Origin: Rhynchosporium graminicola
Lineage: Eukaryota; Ascomycota; Leotiomycetes; Helotiales; Ploettnerulaceae
Length of the DNA stretch: 64,000 nucleotides
NCBI GenBank assembly: GCA_900074885.1
Contig: FJUW01000081.1
Coordinates: forward strand, 62,001 to 126,000
Direction: 5' to 3'
Shown: positions 10,630-21,230 of the stretch, piece after piece
Position numbering within the stretch: the stretch's first letter is position 1
How the letters are laid out: each line of letters starts with the position of its first letter
Made by a program: the position numbers and the translations under genes
Notes under the pieces: model-generated
The model's input: the letters and a program-made list of their open reading frames with translations, nothing else
The model's database searches: none
Told to the model about the DNA's origin: nothing

Positions 10630-13600
10630 ATGTCGCGCCGCGGCGGCACCCTTCCTACAGGCCAAGGAGGCGCTCCATCCAACGTCCCCCAATTCCTTTC
10701 CATTCCCACAAACATTAGCACCGACAGCACCGACTCTCAGAGCTCCATTCGCACTCAGGTACCAGGTAACTTTCACCAGCCAGCAGGCAGAGGTGAGCAC
10801 GAGCAGCAGTATTACGGCCAGATTGCCAATGGCGCTCTCCCTTTCGCGACCCCTGATCTGACCAGCACTTCGACTTTCTCGAGTGTGACTCCTGTCCAGG
10901 CTCTCAGAGGTCTGAATCCTAATTCTATGCCTTTTGCGCCGCCGGGTGGGGAGCTTGGTGGAAGCCAGTTTGTTGTGGGTTCACCTTCGATGGGTTTTGC
11001 TACTCCTAGGTTGACGGGTTATCCTCCTATCAACAATGGCTATGCTACTCAACTTAAGTCTGCTGGCTATGATAACTCAAACGTCGGTTATGGGATGCCA
11101 CAGCAGAACATGATGACTGACTATGGTGTCTCCACGAACAATGGCAATGGTGCTTATGGTGGAAGAGGTTCGATGGGTGGGTATCAACAGCAGAACGCTC
11201 AGAATATGGGTGGGTATCCTGCTCCAAATGCTTACGGTCAGGGAATGGTTGCAGGCCAATATCCAGCTCCGAACCACTATGGCCAAAACCAGAACGTCGG
11301 TCCTCCTCCTCCTGCTTACAACAATGCTCCAATAACGAACTCCTACGGCCAGTATGGACAAGGTGCTGCGATGGGTGGATACGGATACCAAGGTCCCAGT
11401 CAGGGTCAGGGCGGTAACGGATACGGCAACACTGGACATTACGCTGTCGCTGGCCCAAACCAACCCTACCAAAATAATCAGTATGGTCCAGGAAATGGTA
11501 ATGGTTATCAGCCACAAGGTCAGCAATGGGGAGGAAATTACCAAGCTCAATCTCAGTTCGCTGTTGAAGCTCCGTACATCAATCCTGCCAATGCTAATCG
11601 AGGCAAGTCCATATACTCCAACCTGAAGCCTATCACCCCGGGTGCACCTTACAATCCTTCCAACTTGCCAACTGCCCCAGTCGTCAACTACAACCAAGGT
11701 CGTCATCCTGGGCACGAATTGTATGGAGTTCAAAATAGTGGTTCGGTTCAAGCTCCTTCAAGAGTAAATTCCACTAGTCCAGCTCAGAGCAAGTCCTCGA
11801 ACGCCAACTCTTCCGTCGAGCAGTCGTCTTCAAACCATTATATACCCGGTGGTGAGCAGACTGCAGGTCTAAGCAGCCCAACACCACTCAGTCGCCTTCC
11901 ACAAGAGTTCAGCTCCGAGCCTCGCAACAGTCGTACCCCAACCCTCAGATCAAGACCTGGTCAAAATGTCGTCCCTTCCACCGATCCAACCGTCAAGCAA
12001 GGCCTAGTGAACTGGCTCGAGAACGTCCAACCAACTCCACCTCCCAAGATGTTGAGCTTGGATACTTCGAAGTCAAATCTCTCTGGCGGTGACATTCTCG
12101 CTCAGGTCCAAAAGGCAGGTACTATGCCATCCATGCATGGGGGTGTTCGCCATGAAGCCGACCCATTCACCGTTGCGCGTACTCCAATGAAGCCAGCCAC
12201 CAACTTCTTTGGGCCAACTCCTCACCATCTCGATCCGTTCGTCGGTGGAGGAATGTTGCCAAAGCCAACAACCAGTCCTGAGTTGAGACGCCTCACGGCC
12301 AACGGTAAGCCTTCTATTTCTGAAGCTCTTGAATCAGGTAACCTCCCATTCGTCGAGTACTGTCGCCAATCGCGCGAGGATACATGGGGTGTCATCAAGA
12401 TCAAGAACATTCCCTATTCCGTTAACCGCCCTGAAGTCCTCGCTTTCCTCGGCCGCAACGCCCGCATCATCAACGAGCAGGATTTCGAGCCCGTACATAT
12501 CGTCATGGAGCGCGTTACGAGCAAGACGCTTGATTGCTATGTTGAGTTCATCAACTTCACCGAGGCTGTCAATGCTGTCAATCGCTTCGAGACTAATCGT
12601 ACCGGTGGTCGTGGAGGTAGACTTGGTCAGAGACATGTCGAGGTCGAATTGTCGAGCCAGGAGCAGCTGATGCATGATCTGTTCCCGAAGGCTAAGAATG
12701 TTACTTGGGCTGGCTCGAGACCTCTCATCAAGCCGAGAGATCTGAATGATAGGTTTAACTCGGGATTTCAGGGCTTCCTTAGTAAGGAGGAGTTGGTTAT
12801 GTTGGTTAAGCATGTCGAAGCTCCGCAGCGTGTAAGTTTCAACACTCTTTTTCTTGTTGGGCGTGGAACTGAAAGTGCTAGTCTCCATTCTCCAAGGATT
12901 GCCCACAGCGTCCATTCGAGTGTCTTATTAGCACACTTCTCAAGGTAAGTCCATCCTGCCTCTTGTTCATCTGACCTTGCTAACCGCCAGTAGTACCCTT
13001 GGTACATGGTCGAGCACATTACCATTGAGGATCGCAATGAGCTCCACAAAGTTACCCTCCATTTGATCGACCTGCTGATGGAACGTATCGACAGTGAGCA
13101 TGAGGACATCAATCTCACCCCTATGCTCCTCAAGCGTGTTTGGCGTGCTGCCCTCAAGTGTCCCGGTTTCTCTCCACCCATGAAGGATGATATTGTCTGG
13201 AAGTGTGGCATTGATGAGCAGATGGCTTTAGAGATGGGTGTTCCTGCCTATGCTTCTTTCTGGAAGGATCTCTGGACCATCGGACCCAAGCCCGGTGCTC
13301 CAACCGACATCATTCTGGTAAGTTCAAGCACTGCTGTTGTACCTTGTCGCTCGAATTTCGCTAACACGTCGATAGTATTATGCCGCTATCATCCGTGAGA
13401 CTGTCAGTCCCAAGACCGAATTGACACTTGCCCAAAAGGCAGCCAAGGGATACCAAAGCGAACAGGCAGCCCTTTTCGGCGAACTGGTCAAGCTGGTCGA
13501 CGTTCCTAAGGACGAGAAGGTCTTCCGAACCTTGAGTCTGTCTCAAGTTGCCACTGCAGAATGGGCTGCGATCGAGCAGGCTTTACGTCGTGCTTTGACT

Positions 13601-13630
13601 CCCGCTCTGACTGCTGGGCCTAATGCTTAG
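10630..13630 (+). CDS. RRM RNA-binding protein with prion-like Q/N/G-rich N-terminal half
   Basis: Four exons: 10630-12831, 12909-12944, 12994-13317 and 13376-13630, all phase 0, giving 938 residues. Residues 130-330 are dominated by Gly, Asn, Gln, Tyr and Pro in repeats such as YGQGMVAGQYPAPNHYGQ, resembling prion-like domains of RNA granule proteins. One RRM lies at about 586-673: RNP2-like IKIKNIPYS, and RNP1-like LDCYVEF. The C-terminal part (about 735-938) is helical, with no domain I can name. Exon 2 is a 36-nt microexon (RPFECLISTLLK) that keeps the frame. The acceptor of exon 3 is CAGTAG: using the first AG would insert an in-frame TAG. Likely a post-transcriptional regulator; its RNA targets cannot be told from the sequence. 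Confidence 0.85.
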
Positions 13631-16390
13631 GTGACTCCTGTCAACCTCCGCATATTTGCTCAGCTCGCATTGTCGCACCTTGGCTCCTTATCATCTTTCA
13701 GCAACGATTTCCGACTCACTTATGCCAGCATTTGTGGTATTTCCGAGGACGAATAGCTTGCTTGGAACGATTGATTTGGTTAACAATATTTGCAAACATC
13801 GACCTTCTTACGATAACAGACAATCACATATCTCGGTATACAACCTTGCGTGATCTGACTGATCTCCACAGATCGTTCTATGGAGCACAAAATGTTTCCT
13901 CACCCGGGACGCTGAGAGTAAAAGCTTTTCATTCTTTTTTTGCATCTCCACTTTTCCTTTTCACTCGATGAGATTCTGATGATTCATGAAACATATCTTA
14001 CGGAGTTGCGGTGTGGTTGGCGGACAAAAATCTCTCTCTGCTCCTTTTTCCTGATTCGGCGTACGATCAATCATATGGATACTGAGAGGTACAAGCATAC
14101 GGAAGTGATGATTGATGATTGGGACAATGAAGGTCGTGATGCGGACAAAAATTGAACATGATTATGAATGGCGAAAATTGATGAATGATGATTGAGCAGC
14201 AGCAACGGCGGACTTCGACGGCGGTACAAATGAAATCAGCGGCTGCTTGTCCCTTAAGGGCATGTCAATGGAAATTTCTTTGCAAAATCAAAACTCCAAA
14301 CCTGGTAGAATGACAATCTGGTAAATGCATAGTCATGATTCAGAGATCGGAACTATCCGGAAGAAGGCTTCTTCTTAGGGTTCTTGCTGTGAAGATTTCG
14401 TGGAGTCGAGGAGCACCAGTTCCTCTTCCGCGAAACAGAGCCAAAGGTTTCATAAACAAAACAAGAAGCAGCATGCAATCCCATATCGGTGGTCTCAAGC
14501 CCATGAATCGATACCACGTTCGAAGCTGTTCTCACATGTCAAACTCCCGAACCTTAAACCACACAAGCCCAGACTTCCACTGGGAAGAGGGGTACGGTCT
14601 ACATGAGACAACAAACGGCGAACCGTGACGAGAAACCAACACGATTCTCAAGCGTGTTCTGCGATAGAAATGAGATTATAGGGTTGTCATGATGCTTGAT
14701 GAGTAGTGTCGTCATCTCCCAACCGGTTCATCAGGAGGGAACCATCCGACTAGCCAAGCACGTCGCTTAGAGATTGCGTCTAGATTAGAGAGTGATTTAT
14801 CGTGTTTGGTTTTGAGAGCAGAGGCCGACGATGTAAGGGGACCGACGAACGGATTCGAAACACTCGAGTCGGTAGTAAACTCTAATAAGGCCATCGTCAC
14901 GATTCCCCGCTTGACACGAGGCTACGGAGATCGGCCCCAAGAGACGAAAAGATCTCGTCCGGATCGAGCGTTGTTCTTCGTCCCAAGGTCATCCTTCCAT
15001 GCGGGGAGCGTTCATCTGTACTTCTTTCTTCTTTCAGATCCTACGCCGACGAGGATACTAGCATGGGCCTGGGGCAGGGTTGGCTGTTTCAAAACATTCT
15101 TGGCGATTCCTGACAGCGGCAGCAGCAGCAGCAGCAGCGAGGCTGGCCACTGGGTGGTCGGTAATCTGAATGGAGAGACCAAGATGAAGGAGGTGTTCTT
15201 CTCGCGGCCTTGTCGTTGGGAAGCCGGGCTCGAGTTGATGGGAATGGTGAGTGGACGATGTGGAGCTTTTGATGCTATAAAAACCAGGCCAATGATCTGT
15301 GCCAGAATGAGGCGAGGCGGCTGAACGAAAGACAAGGATTAAAGAATGAAGTGGGGAGAAGTTCATCCGCAGTTGTTCCGTTCCAAGCTTGTCCTGTCTT
15401 GTCTCGGATACAGCTTCGTAGTCGTCCGGATCGAGGGGGAAAGTCCGGATCGAGGATGGGACGGAGTAGTAATTAATGAGCAAGTATCAGTCAGTCAGGC
15501 AGTCTGTCAGCTGGTAGGATGTAAAAAAAAAAAAACAGAAATGAGGTGAGCAATGACCGATAGTGTCTACATGTAACGGTGACAGTGCAGTGAAATAATG
15601 TAATGTAATGTAATATAATACAATATAATGATATGATATACGACGGATGAGGATGACATCAACATGATCGGACGTCGGCCCGCCATGGGACTGACTGCAT
15701 GAGGGTTGGTGAGTGGGATGGCCCTGGCCCTACCTACCCTCCCCCTGAATCCAGCAGGATCTACAAGTAAAGCGGCATCGGGCGGGCGATCATTCGAAGA
15801 AGCACACCATAGGTAGTAGGTAGGTAGAAAACATGGAACGGCATGATATGATTCTACCGATTCGAACAATATCCAAGGGCTCAGAATGAATGATTTAACG
15901 TTCATTCAGTAACAGTGCAAATTTGCCTACAACATAATGAAAGAAGAAGAGAAGGCCTGCCCGCGCTCCTGCTCCTCGAAATGTATCTATCTATCTTTTG
16001 TCACTTATCCCTTCGGACGACCGTGCCAGTCAGTCCTAGCTAGCCCCGGCGCTGCTTTTGCCTGAGCTTTTCATCCCGTTTCTTCCTCTATTCACTCATG
16101 CAACCAACCAATCACGTCGTCCGTCGGACGATTAACCTTGACCGTCGATCTGACGGAAGCGCCGCAAACCCAATCCTTAGCAGCCAACCGTCCCTGCAGC
16201 GCTTGGAACCCCGGAATAATTGGAGTGATCTCACTGGCTGACTTGACGACATCTAGACTGTGCCTCAACTAAAGTGCGTGCGGGTGTCGCGCTTGCGTAT
16301 GGATGGCCGGCCCCTCGATCTGGTAAGGTACACATGATAGGCCGTCAGTCAATGGTCGAGTCTTAGGTCTGTGGAGGACGAAGCCACGAC

Positions 16391-16459
16391 AGGTGAGTTG
16401 AGTTGAGTTGAGGTGAGTCGAGGTGAGTCGAGGTGAGTCGAGGTGAGTCGAGGTGAACT
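16391..16459. repeat. Minisatellite, 10-bp unit GAGGTGAGTC
   Basis: Several tandem units of GAGGTGAGTC follow a few GAGTT units. The array lies about 1.4 kb upstream of the ferric reductase start and codes for nothing recognisable. Confidence 0.85.
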
Positions 16460-16499
16460 CGAAGCAAGCCAACCGTGCTTCTGGTTGAGGGCTTGGCTC

Positions 16500-16525
16500 A
16501 TTGGCTGGCTGGCTGGCTGGCTGCC
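16500..16525. repeat. (GGCT)n microsatellite
   Basis: Five or so tandem GGCT units, followed after about 50 bases by CTAGT/CTAGC and CCCG units. Confidence 0.8.
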
Positions 16526-16708
16526 AGAGAAGAAGAATGAAGTGAGTGCTTTGGTTGGTTGGCTGATAAGCCGCCTAGTCTAGTCTAGCCTAGCCTAGCC
16601 TGCCCGCCCGCCAGCCCTCACTAGAGCCGTACCTGTATCTGTATATACGAGTACCTGCACTGCACCGCAGCTGGCCTCTAGCCCAACTTCTCGAGATCTT
16701 CACCCTTT

Positions 16709-16745
16709 TTTTCTTCTTCTTCTTCTTCTTCTTCTTCTTCTTCAT
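16709..16745. repeat. (TTC)n microsatellite
   Basis: An uninterrupted run of about 11 TTC units; on the minus strand it would read as poly-Lys/Glu, a low-complexity artefact. Confidence 0.85.
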
Positions 16746-16956
16746 TCTTGCCATTTTCTTCTCTCTATTTGCATCCTTTTTCATTCGAAAGATTACGTGC
16801 GTCTTATCTGTCCAGCTGGGAATCCTCCACGTCGCATTCCCAGCGGAGTCGCAAGTCGTGTTGATCCCGACAGTCATCTCTTTATTTGTTTGTTTGTTGG
16901 CTGGTGGGCTCGCTCATGCGCATGCTCTCTCACCAATTTCTTGGTATTGCATCACA

Positions 16957-17012
16957 CACAGACAGACAGACAGCCAGACCGACCGACCGACCGACCGACC
17001 GACCGACCGACC
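16957..17012. repeat. (GACA)n/(GACC)n compound microsatellite
   Basis: Tandem GACA units change into about eight GACC units, followed shortly by (CATC)n at 17053-17074. They sit in the presumed promoter or leader of the ferric reductase gene. Confidence 0.85.
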
Positions 17013-17853
17013 TGATACATCATCTGCGGGCCAGCATCGTATCAGTCGCAATACATCCATCCATCCATCCATCCTGCACCTGCACCTGCACCTTCGAACA
17101 GACACTCATCCTCTTTTGACGCGACAACCGTGCACCAAGCCTTTCTACTTCACACCAAGCTCGAACCACCTCAACCCAGCAATCCGATATCAAGTATCCT
17201 AGCTCCGGAGACTGCTCCAAAAGCATCCTCGCCACCTAGCCTCAAATAGAGTGAGCGATTCACGAGCGGTGGCCCACCTTTATGAAAGACACTCCTCGAA
17301 GCGCAAGCCAGCTTCTCTGATAAGACCTGGTGTCGATCCTCACCCTTCGAAATAGGTCCTCTTGTTTGTTTAGGAGGCTCTGCTTTTGTCCTCCCTCACT
17401 CACCGGCCAGTTCTCAACGGCCACTACATTCGTTCCATTCAAGGTTCTAGAGACAGTTTCTTCATTTCACTGTCCCCTGCGGTACTTTGTCGTTCAGCTA
17501 AATTCGGTGTCATTCTTTCCCGACTCAGACAAACGACATCAGCCAACACAGTCAGACAATGCCATTTACTCACAACAGCAACTCTTTGTTATTCCTACGT
17601 CAACAATAGAACAAAGGACTTTGATACTCTTTTAAGCTCGTGGAATCTTGAAGGTTTGTGCCTTTTCATAACTTCATTCAATTCTCGGCCTCTCACAATA
17701 GCAAGCAACCTCAATACCAAACCCGATCTACCAGAACCCACTTTTAACGAGAAATACAGATCTGCATACTTTCAAGATCTACGTACCTCCTTTTCTGGTT
17801 CTCGAGTCCTGTTTCTTCCAGTCAAAGAAATCTTGTCAACACACGACGCCGCG

Positions 17854-19698
17854 ATGGCATCTCACCATGCACACCAACTTCTTCACCAAGGGGCTCAACT
17901 CGTGACCCGGACTAATGGCAGCAATACACCACCACCACCGCAGGGTACTATCGAGCCCTATGCGAAGCTTCTCAACGGTGTGGACCAGAGCATGAACGAC
18001 ATGTACAGGATAAGTTCGTGGTGGAGTTTGGGCGTGCTGGCTATGCTCATACTCGCCATCCGACTGTCCCAAAGGCTTCATGCGCACATACGGCATATTA
18101 CCGCAATGGGAAAAGCAATACAGACATACTGGGCACGGAACTCTTCGTCATTATGGAAGTTCAAAAAGTACCTCCTATACGCACCCTTGATCAACAAGCG
18201 ACACAACAGAGAGTTCAGACTTTCGGCCGCAATGAATATGGGAACACTCCCATCAAGGTTCCATTCGATCTTAATCTTCATGTACTTGGCCAGCAACATT
18301 GGATATACGCTTCACCTCAGCTGGTGGGAAGCAAATCATTACAAGGTCGTTGCTGAGTTGCGTGGAAGATCTGGCATGCTGTCGGTGATCAACATGATTC
18401 CCCTCATCATTTTTGCCGGCCGCAATAACCCACTCATCCCGATTCTCCAAATTAGTTTTGATACGTACAACCTCATGCATAGATGGCTTGGCCGAATGGT
18501 CATCTTCCTGGCACTTATCCATACGTGGTGCTGGGCATATGTTAAGTACAAAGCGTTCGGGTGGTCCGGACTCTTCAGACAGCTTGCCGATGATCCCTTC
18601 GCAACTTGGGGAATGGTCGCAATTGCTGCCATGATCATCATCTTCATCACCGCCTTTTCACCGGTCCGTCACGCCTTTTACGAGACCTTCTTGGACATTC
18701 ATATTATCATGGCTGCTTTCGCACTGGGCGGGACCTGGCTTCACTGTTCCATAGCACACCTCCCAGTCGTCCCCTATATTCAAGCTCCCTGCATTTTGTG
18801 GGCAGTCGAGCGTTTCTACCGTTTAGTTGTGATCTTCCGAGCCAACTACACTTCTAAAGGATGGACCTACGCCACTGTCGAGGCTCTTCCAGGTGATACA
18901 TGCAGAGTCACAATGCATCTACCAAAGAAAATGCGCATCACCCCCGGATGCCATGCTTACCTCCGATTCCTGAAAATCAACCCCTTGGAATGCCATCCCT
19001 TCTCAATCGCCTGGGTCGAGGATCAACCGGCCAACGGTCACGTATCTCTCCCTACGTCCGAGAAGAATAACGAGATCACACTCCCAGACAAAGACCTTGT
19101 CACAAATGTCTCCTTCATCATCGGCGCTCAAACCGGCTTCACCAGAAAGCTATTTAACAAAGCCAGCGCCTGCTCCCCACGCTTCCTAACACTTAAAGCT
19201 GCGATGGAAGGTCCCTACGCTGGACACCACTCCCTCGACTCCTACGGCCACGTCGTCCTGGTCGCCGGCGCAACCGGTATCACGCATCAGATCGGATTCA
19301 CGAAACATCTCATCAACGGCTTCAACAACGGCTCGATCGCGACCCGCAAAATCACACTCATCTGGATCGTCCGCGAGGCAGACCATCTCGAATGGGTACG
19401 TCCGTGGATGGACCAGATCTTGCGTCTCCCAGGCCGAAGAGACTGTCTTACCATCAAGCTGTTTGTTACGCGTCCTAAGAATCCCAGAGAAATTATCTCG
19501 CCTAGCAACACGGTACAGATGTTTCCTGGGCGCCCGAATATAAAGCTTCTCATGGAAAGCGAGGTCAAGGAACAGTTTGGTGCGATGGCTGTCACGGTTT
19601 GTGGACCAGGTGGCCTCGCCGATAATGTTAGGGAGGCAGTGTTGGGCGTCCAGGAGCTTGGGGTCGTCGATTTCATCGAGGAGTCTTTCACGTGGTAG
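17854..19698 (+). CDS. Ferric/cupric reductase transmembrane component (FRE family)
   Basis: An intronless gene of 614 residues. It has the ferric reductase plan: several transmembrane helices, with bis-heme histidines in two HX13H pairs (about H209/H223 in LMHRWLGRMVIFLALIH, and H283/H297 in DIHIIMAAFALGGTWLH). A FAD-binding motif HPFSIAW is at about 381, an NADPH-binding motif GATGIT at about 472, and a C-terminal CGPGG at about 583. Such enzymes move electrons from cytosolic NADPH across the membrane to reduce Fe(III) or Cu(II) before uptake. The start MASHHAHQ is chosen because upstream in-frame codons (open from 17386) look like leader rather than protein; there is no clear signal peptide. 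Metal specificity cannot be told from sequence. Confidence 0.9.
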   Translation: MASHHAHQLLHQGAQLVTRTNGSNTPPPPQGTIEPYAKLLNGVDQSMNDMYRISSWWSLGVLAMLILAIRLSQRLHAHIRHITAMGKAIQTYWARNSSSLWKFKKYLLYAPLINKRHNREFRLSAAMNMGTLPSRFHSILIFMYLASNIGYTLHLSWWEANHYKVVAELRGRSGMLSVINMIPLIIFAGRNNPLIPILQISFDTYNLMHRWLGRMVIFLALIHTWCWAYVKYKAFGWSGLFRQLADDPFATWGMVAIAAMIIIFITAFSPVRHAFYETFLDIHIIMAAFALGGTWLHCSIAHLPVVPYIQAPCILWAVERFYRLVVIFRANYTSKGWTYATVEALPGDTCRVTMHLPKKMRITPGCHAYLRFLKINPLECHPFSIAWVEDQPANGHVSLPTSEKNNEITLPDKDLVTNVSFIIGAQTGFTRKLFNKASACSPRFLTLKAAMEGPYAGHHSLDSYGHVVLVAGATGITHQIGFTKHLINGFNNGSIATRKITLIWIVREADHLEWVRPWMDQILRLPGRRDCLTIKLFVTRPKNPREIISPSNTVQMFPGRPNIKLLMESEVKEQFGAMAVTVCGPGGLADNVREAVLGVQELGVVDFIEESFTW

Positions 19699-21010
19699 GC
19701 GGCCTGCAGGGATGGTCACACCACCGCAATCTCGAGACGGGTTCAAATTTCACGAAAATCATTATTGAAATTCAGCATAGCACAGCAAGCGAAGGCGTTC
19801 GGTTGGAAAGAAGGAAGGAGCGTTTGGTCAGGCCGGAAGACTGACGAAGATTTCATGCACATACTTCCAGGCACGGGGGAGGAACTTTGGAGTTCCAATG
19901 TTTCCTGGTTAGACTACTTGTACGAATATCACGGTTCTCATCTCGCAGAGCGGAACGAAAGAAAGAGGGAAAGAGATAAGCAGAGAGCAGTTTTGTAGAT
20001 ATCTTGTGGATAAATCGAATGGATACCCATCTTTCACACATCATAACTTCAGAGAGACCTCGGCCTCCGGAGCCTAATGCATTTGAGCTCCTATCCTGGT
20101 GAGACGTGGAATGGAAAAAGATGATCTTGAATTGGCCGAGATTTGAGAGTGTAAGTAAGATGGATGTATGTATACGAGCTTGAAGAGATTTACTTGTCTG
20201 CATACTCACATCTACCTTACCTACCATCTAATAAATACCGGGCCGGGATATAAGCAAACGATACGTCCATCTACTTCGCACAGGAATGTAATATGAACCG
20301 CACAGCATGACCTGACACATGCAGTGCTTCCCTTCGCATGTAGCGGGTATGCAGCAAGTAGGTAACGAAGCAAGGTGGGCAGGCTTGCTGACCGCATCGC
20401 ACAGTAGTGGGGGGGATTCTTCCGAGGGGTGAGGGTGAGGGTGAGCTGATAGGGTGCGGGGATAGATAGATAGATTGTCGGAGATGGGAATTGGGAAGAT
20501 GGAATAATGTGGGTTTGTTGTTGGCTTGCTTGGTTGTGTGATTCGGTAGTGCGGGGTTATAGGTAGGTAGGTGTAAGGGAAGTAAGTACCTACCTAGGTA
20601 TAGGTAGTATGTATCAATTGGGGATTCTGAGGTGTGATTGTTCATTCTCGTGGATGGTGGAGGCATACTTATCAATCAATACCTGGCTAGAACGCCAAAT
20701 GTAATTATGCATAATGTTTGATTTCTTGATGTGAAGGAAGATGGAGAAAACCTTGCAGGATTTCGGTATAGTATGGTTTTGAAGTGTCGGTAGTGAAAAG
20801 ATTTTATGTATTTGCCTTTGTGAAGATATCTTTTTACTAGAATAGTCATTAATTGCTATTGTGTTGAAATGCGCTTTTTGTTACTCCCGGCCACCTTTAC
20901 CGCCGACGGAGAGGTGGTGTTACTGATTGTGCTCGGAAACGCTAGAGCTGAATGTCCTGCAGGTTCGCTTCCCCGCCTTGGGTGAGGTGGGTAGGAAAAT
21001 AAATTTGAGT
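19699..21010. other. Intergenic between the ferric reductase and LEU4
   Basis: No gene is supported. The region 20400-20620 has simple GGGTGA, GATA and TAGG repeats. The remainder includes the LEU4 promoter. Confidence 0.4.
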
Positions 21011-21017
21011 GACTCAA
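21011..21017. promoter_or_regulatory. TGACTCA, candidate Gcn4/CPC1 site upstream of LEU4
   Basis: A perfect TGACTCA palindrome lies about 215 bp upstream of the isopropylmalate synthase start. Gcn4/CPC1 bZIP activators bind this word in promoters of amino-acid biosynthesis genes under starvation. The match is seen; its use here is inferred. Confidence 0.55.
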
Positions 21018-21230
21018 TTTGGGATTCTGCCATTATTCGGACAACTCAAACAAAAACTTCTTTGGGGCGTCTTTTCCGATACCCTCTACTCTCCTCAAGA
21101 TACCCAATCGTTGCATTTCACAAAATCATTGTGAATTGAACCAAAGGCTGTGCTTGTACCTCACGAACAGAAGACGAAGTCGCATTAAATTCGGTTTTCC
21201 TCCACTTGACCCCGCCATTGAAACGTCAAC

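Larger units (their letters stand above)
13631..17853. other. Long intergenic and leader region with many simple repeats
   Basis: About 4.2 kb without a supported gene. An open frame at 14806-15324 is low complexity, includes an (AGC)n run at 15119-15138 and has no motif. Simple repeats cluster at 15598-15640 (TAATG/TAATA) and 16390-17075 (listed separately). The stretch 17080-17853 is CA/CT-rich and probably leader of the ferric reductase gene; the frame is open from 17386 into that gene. Confidence 0.45.

Noticed and set aside
11054..11751. Long minus-strand open frames opposite the RRM gene
   Set aside because: They are shadows produced by the repetitive Gly/Asn/Gln codons of the real plus-strand gene.
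14806..15324. Open frame of 172 codons on plus
   Set aside because: Low complexity (AGC run) and no domain, with overlapping frames equally open on the minus strand; more likely non-coding.
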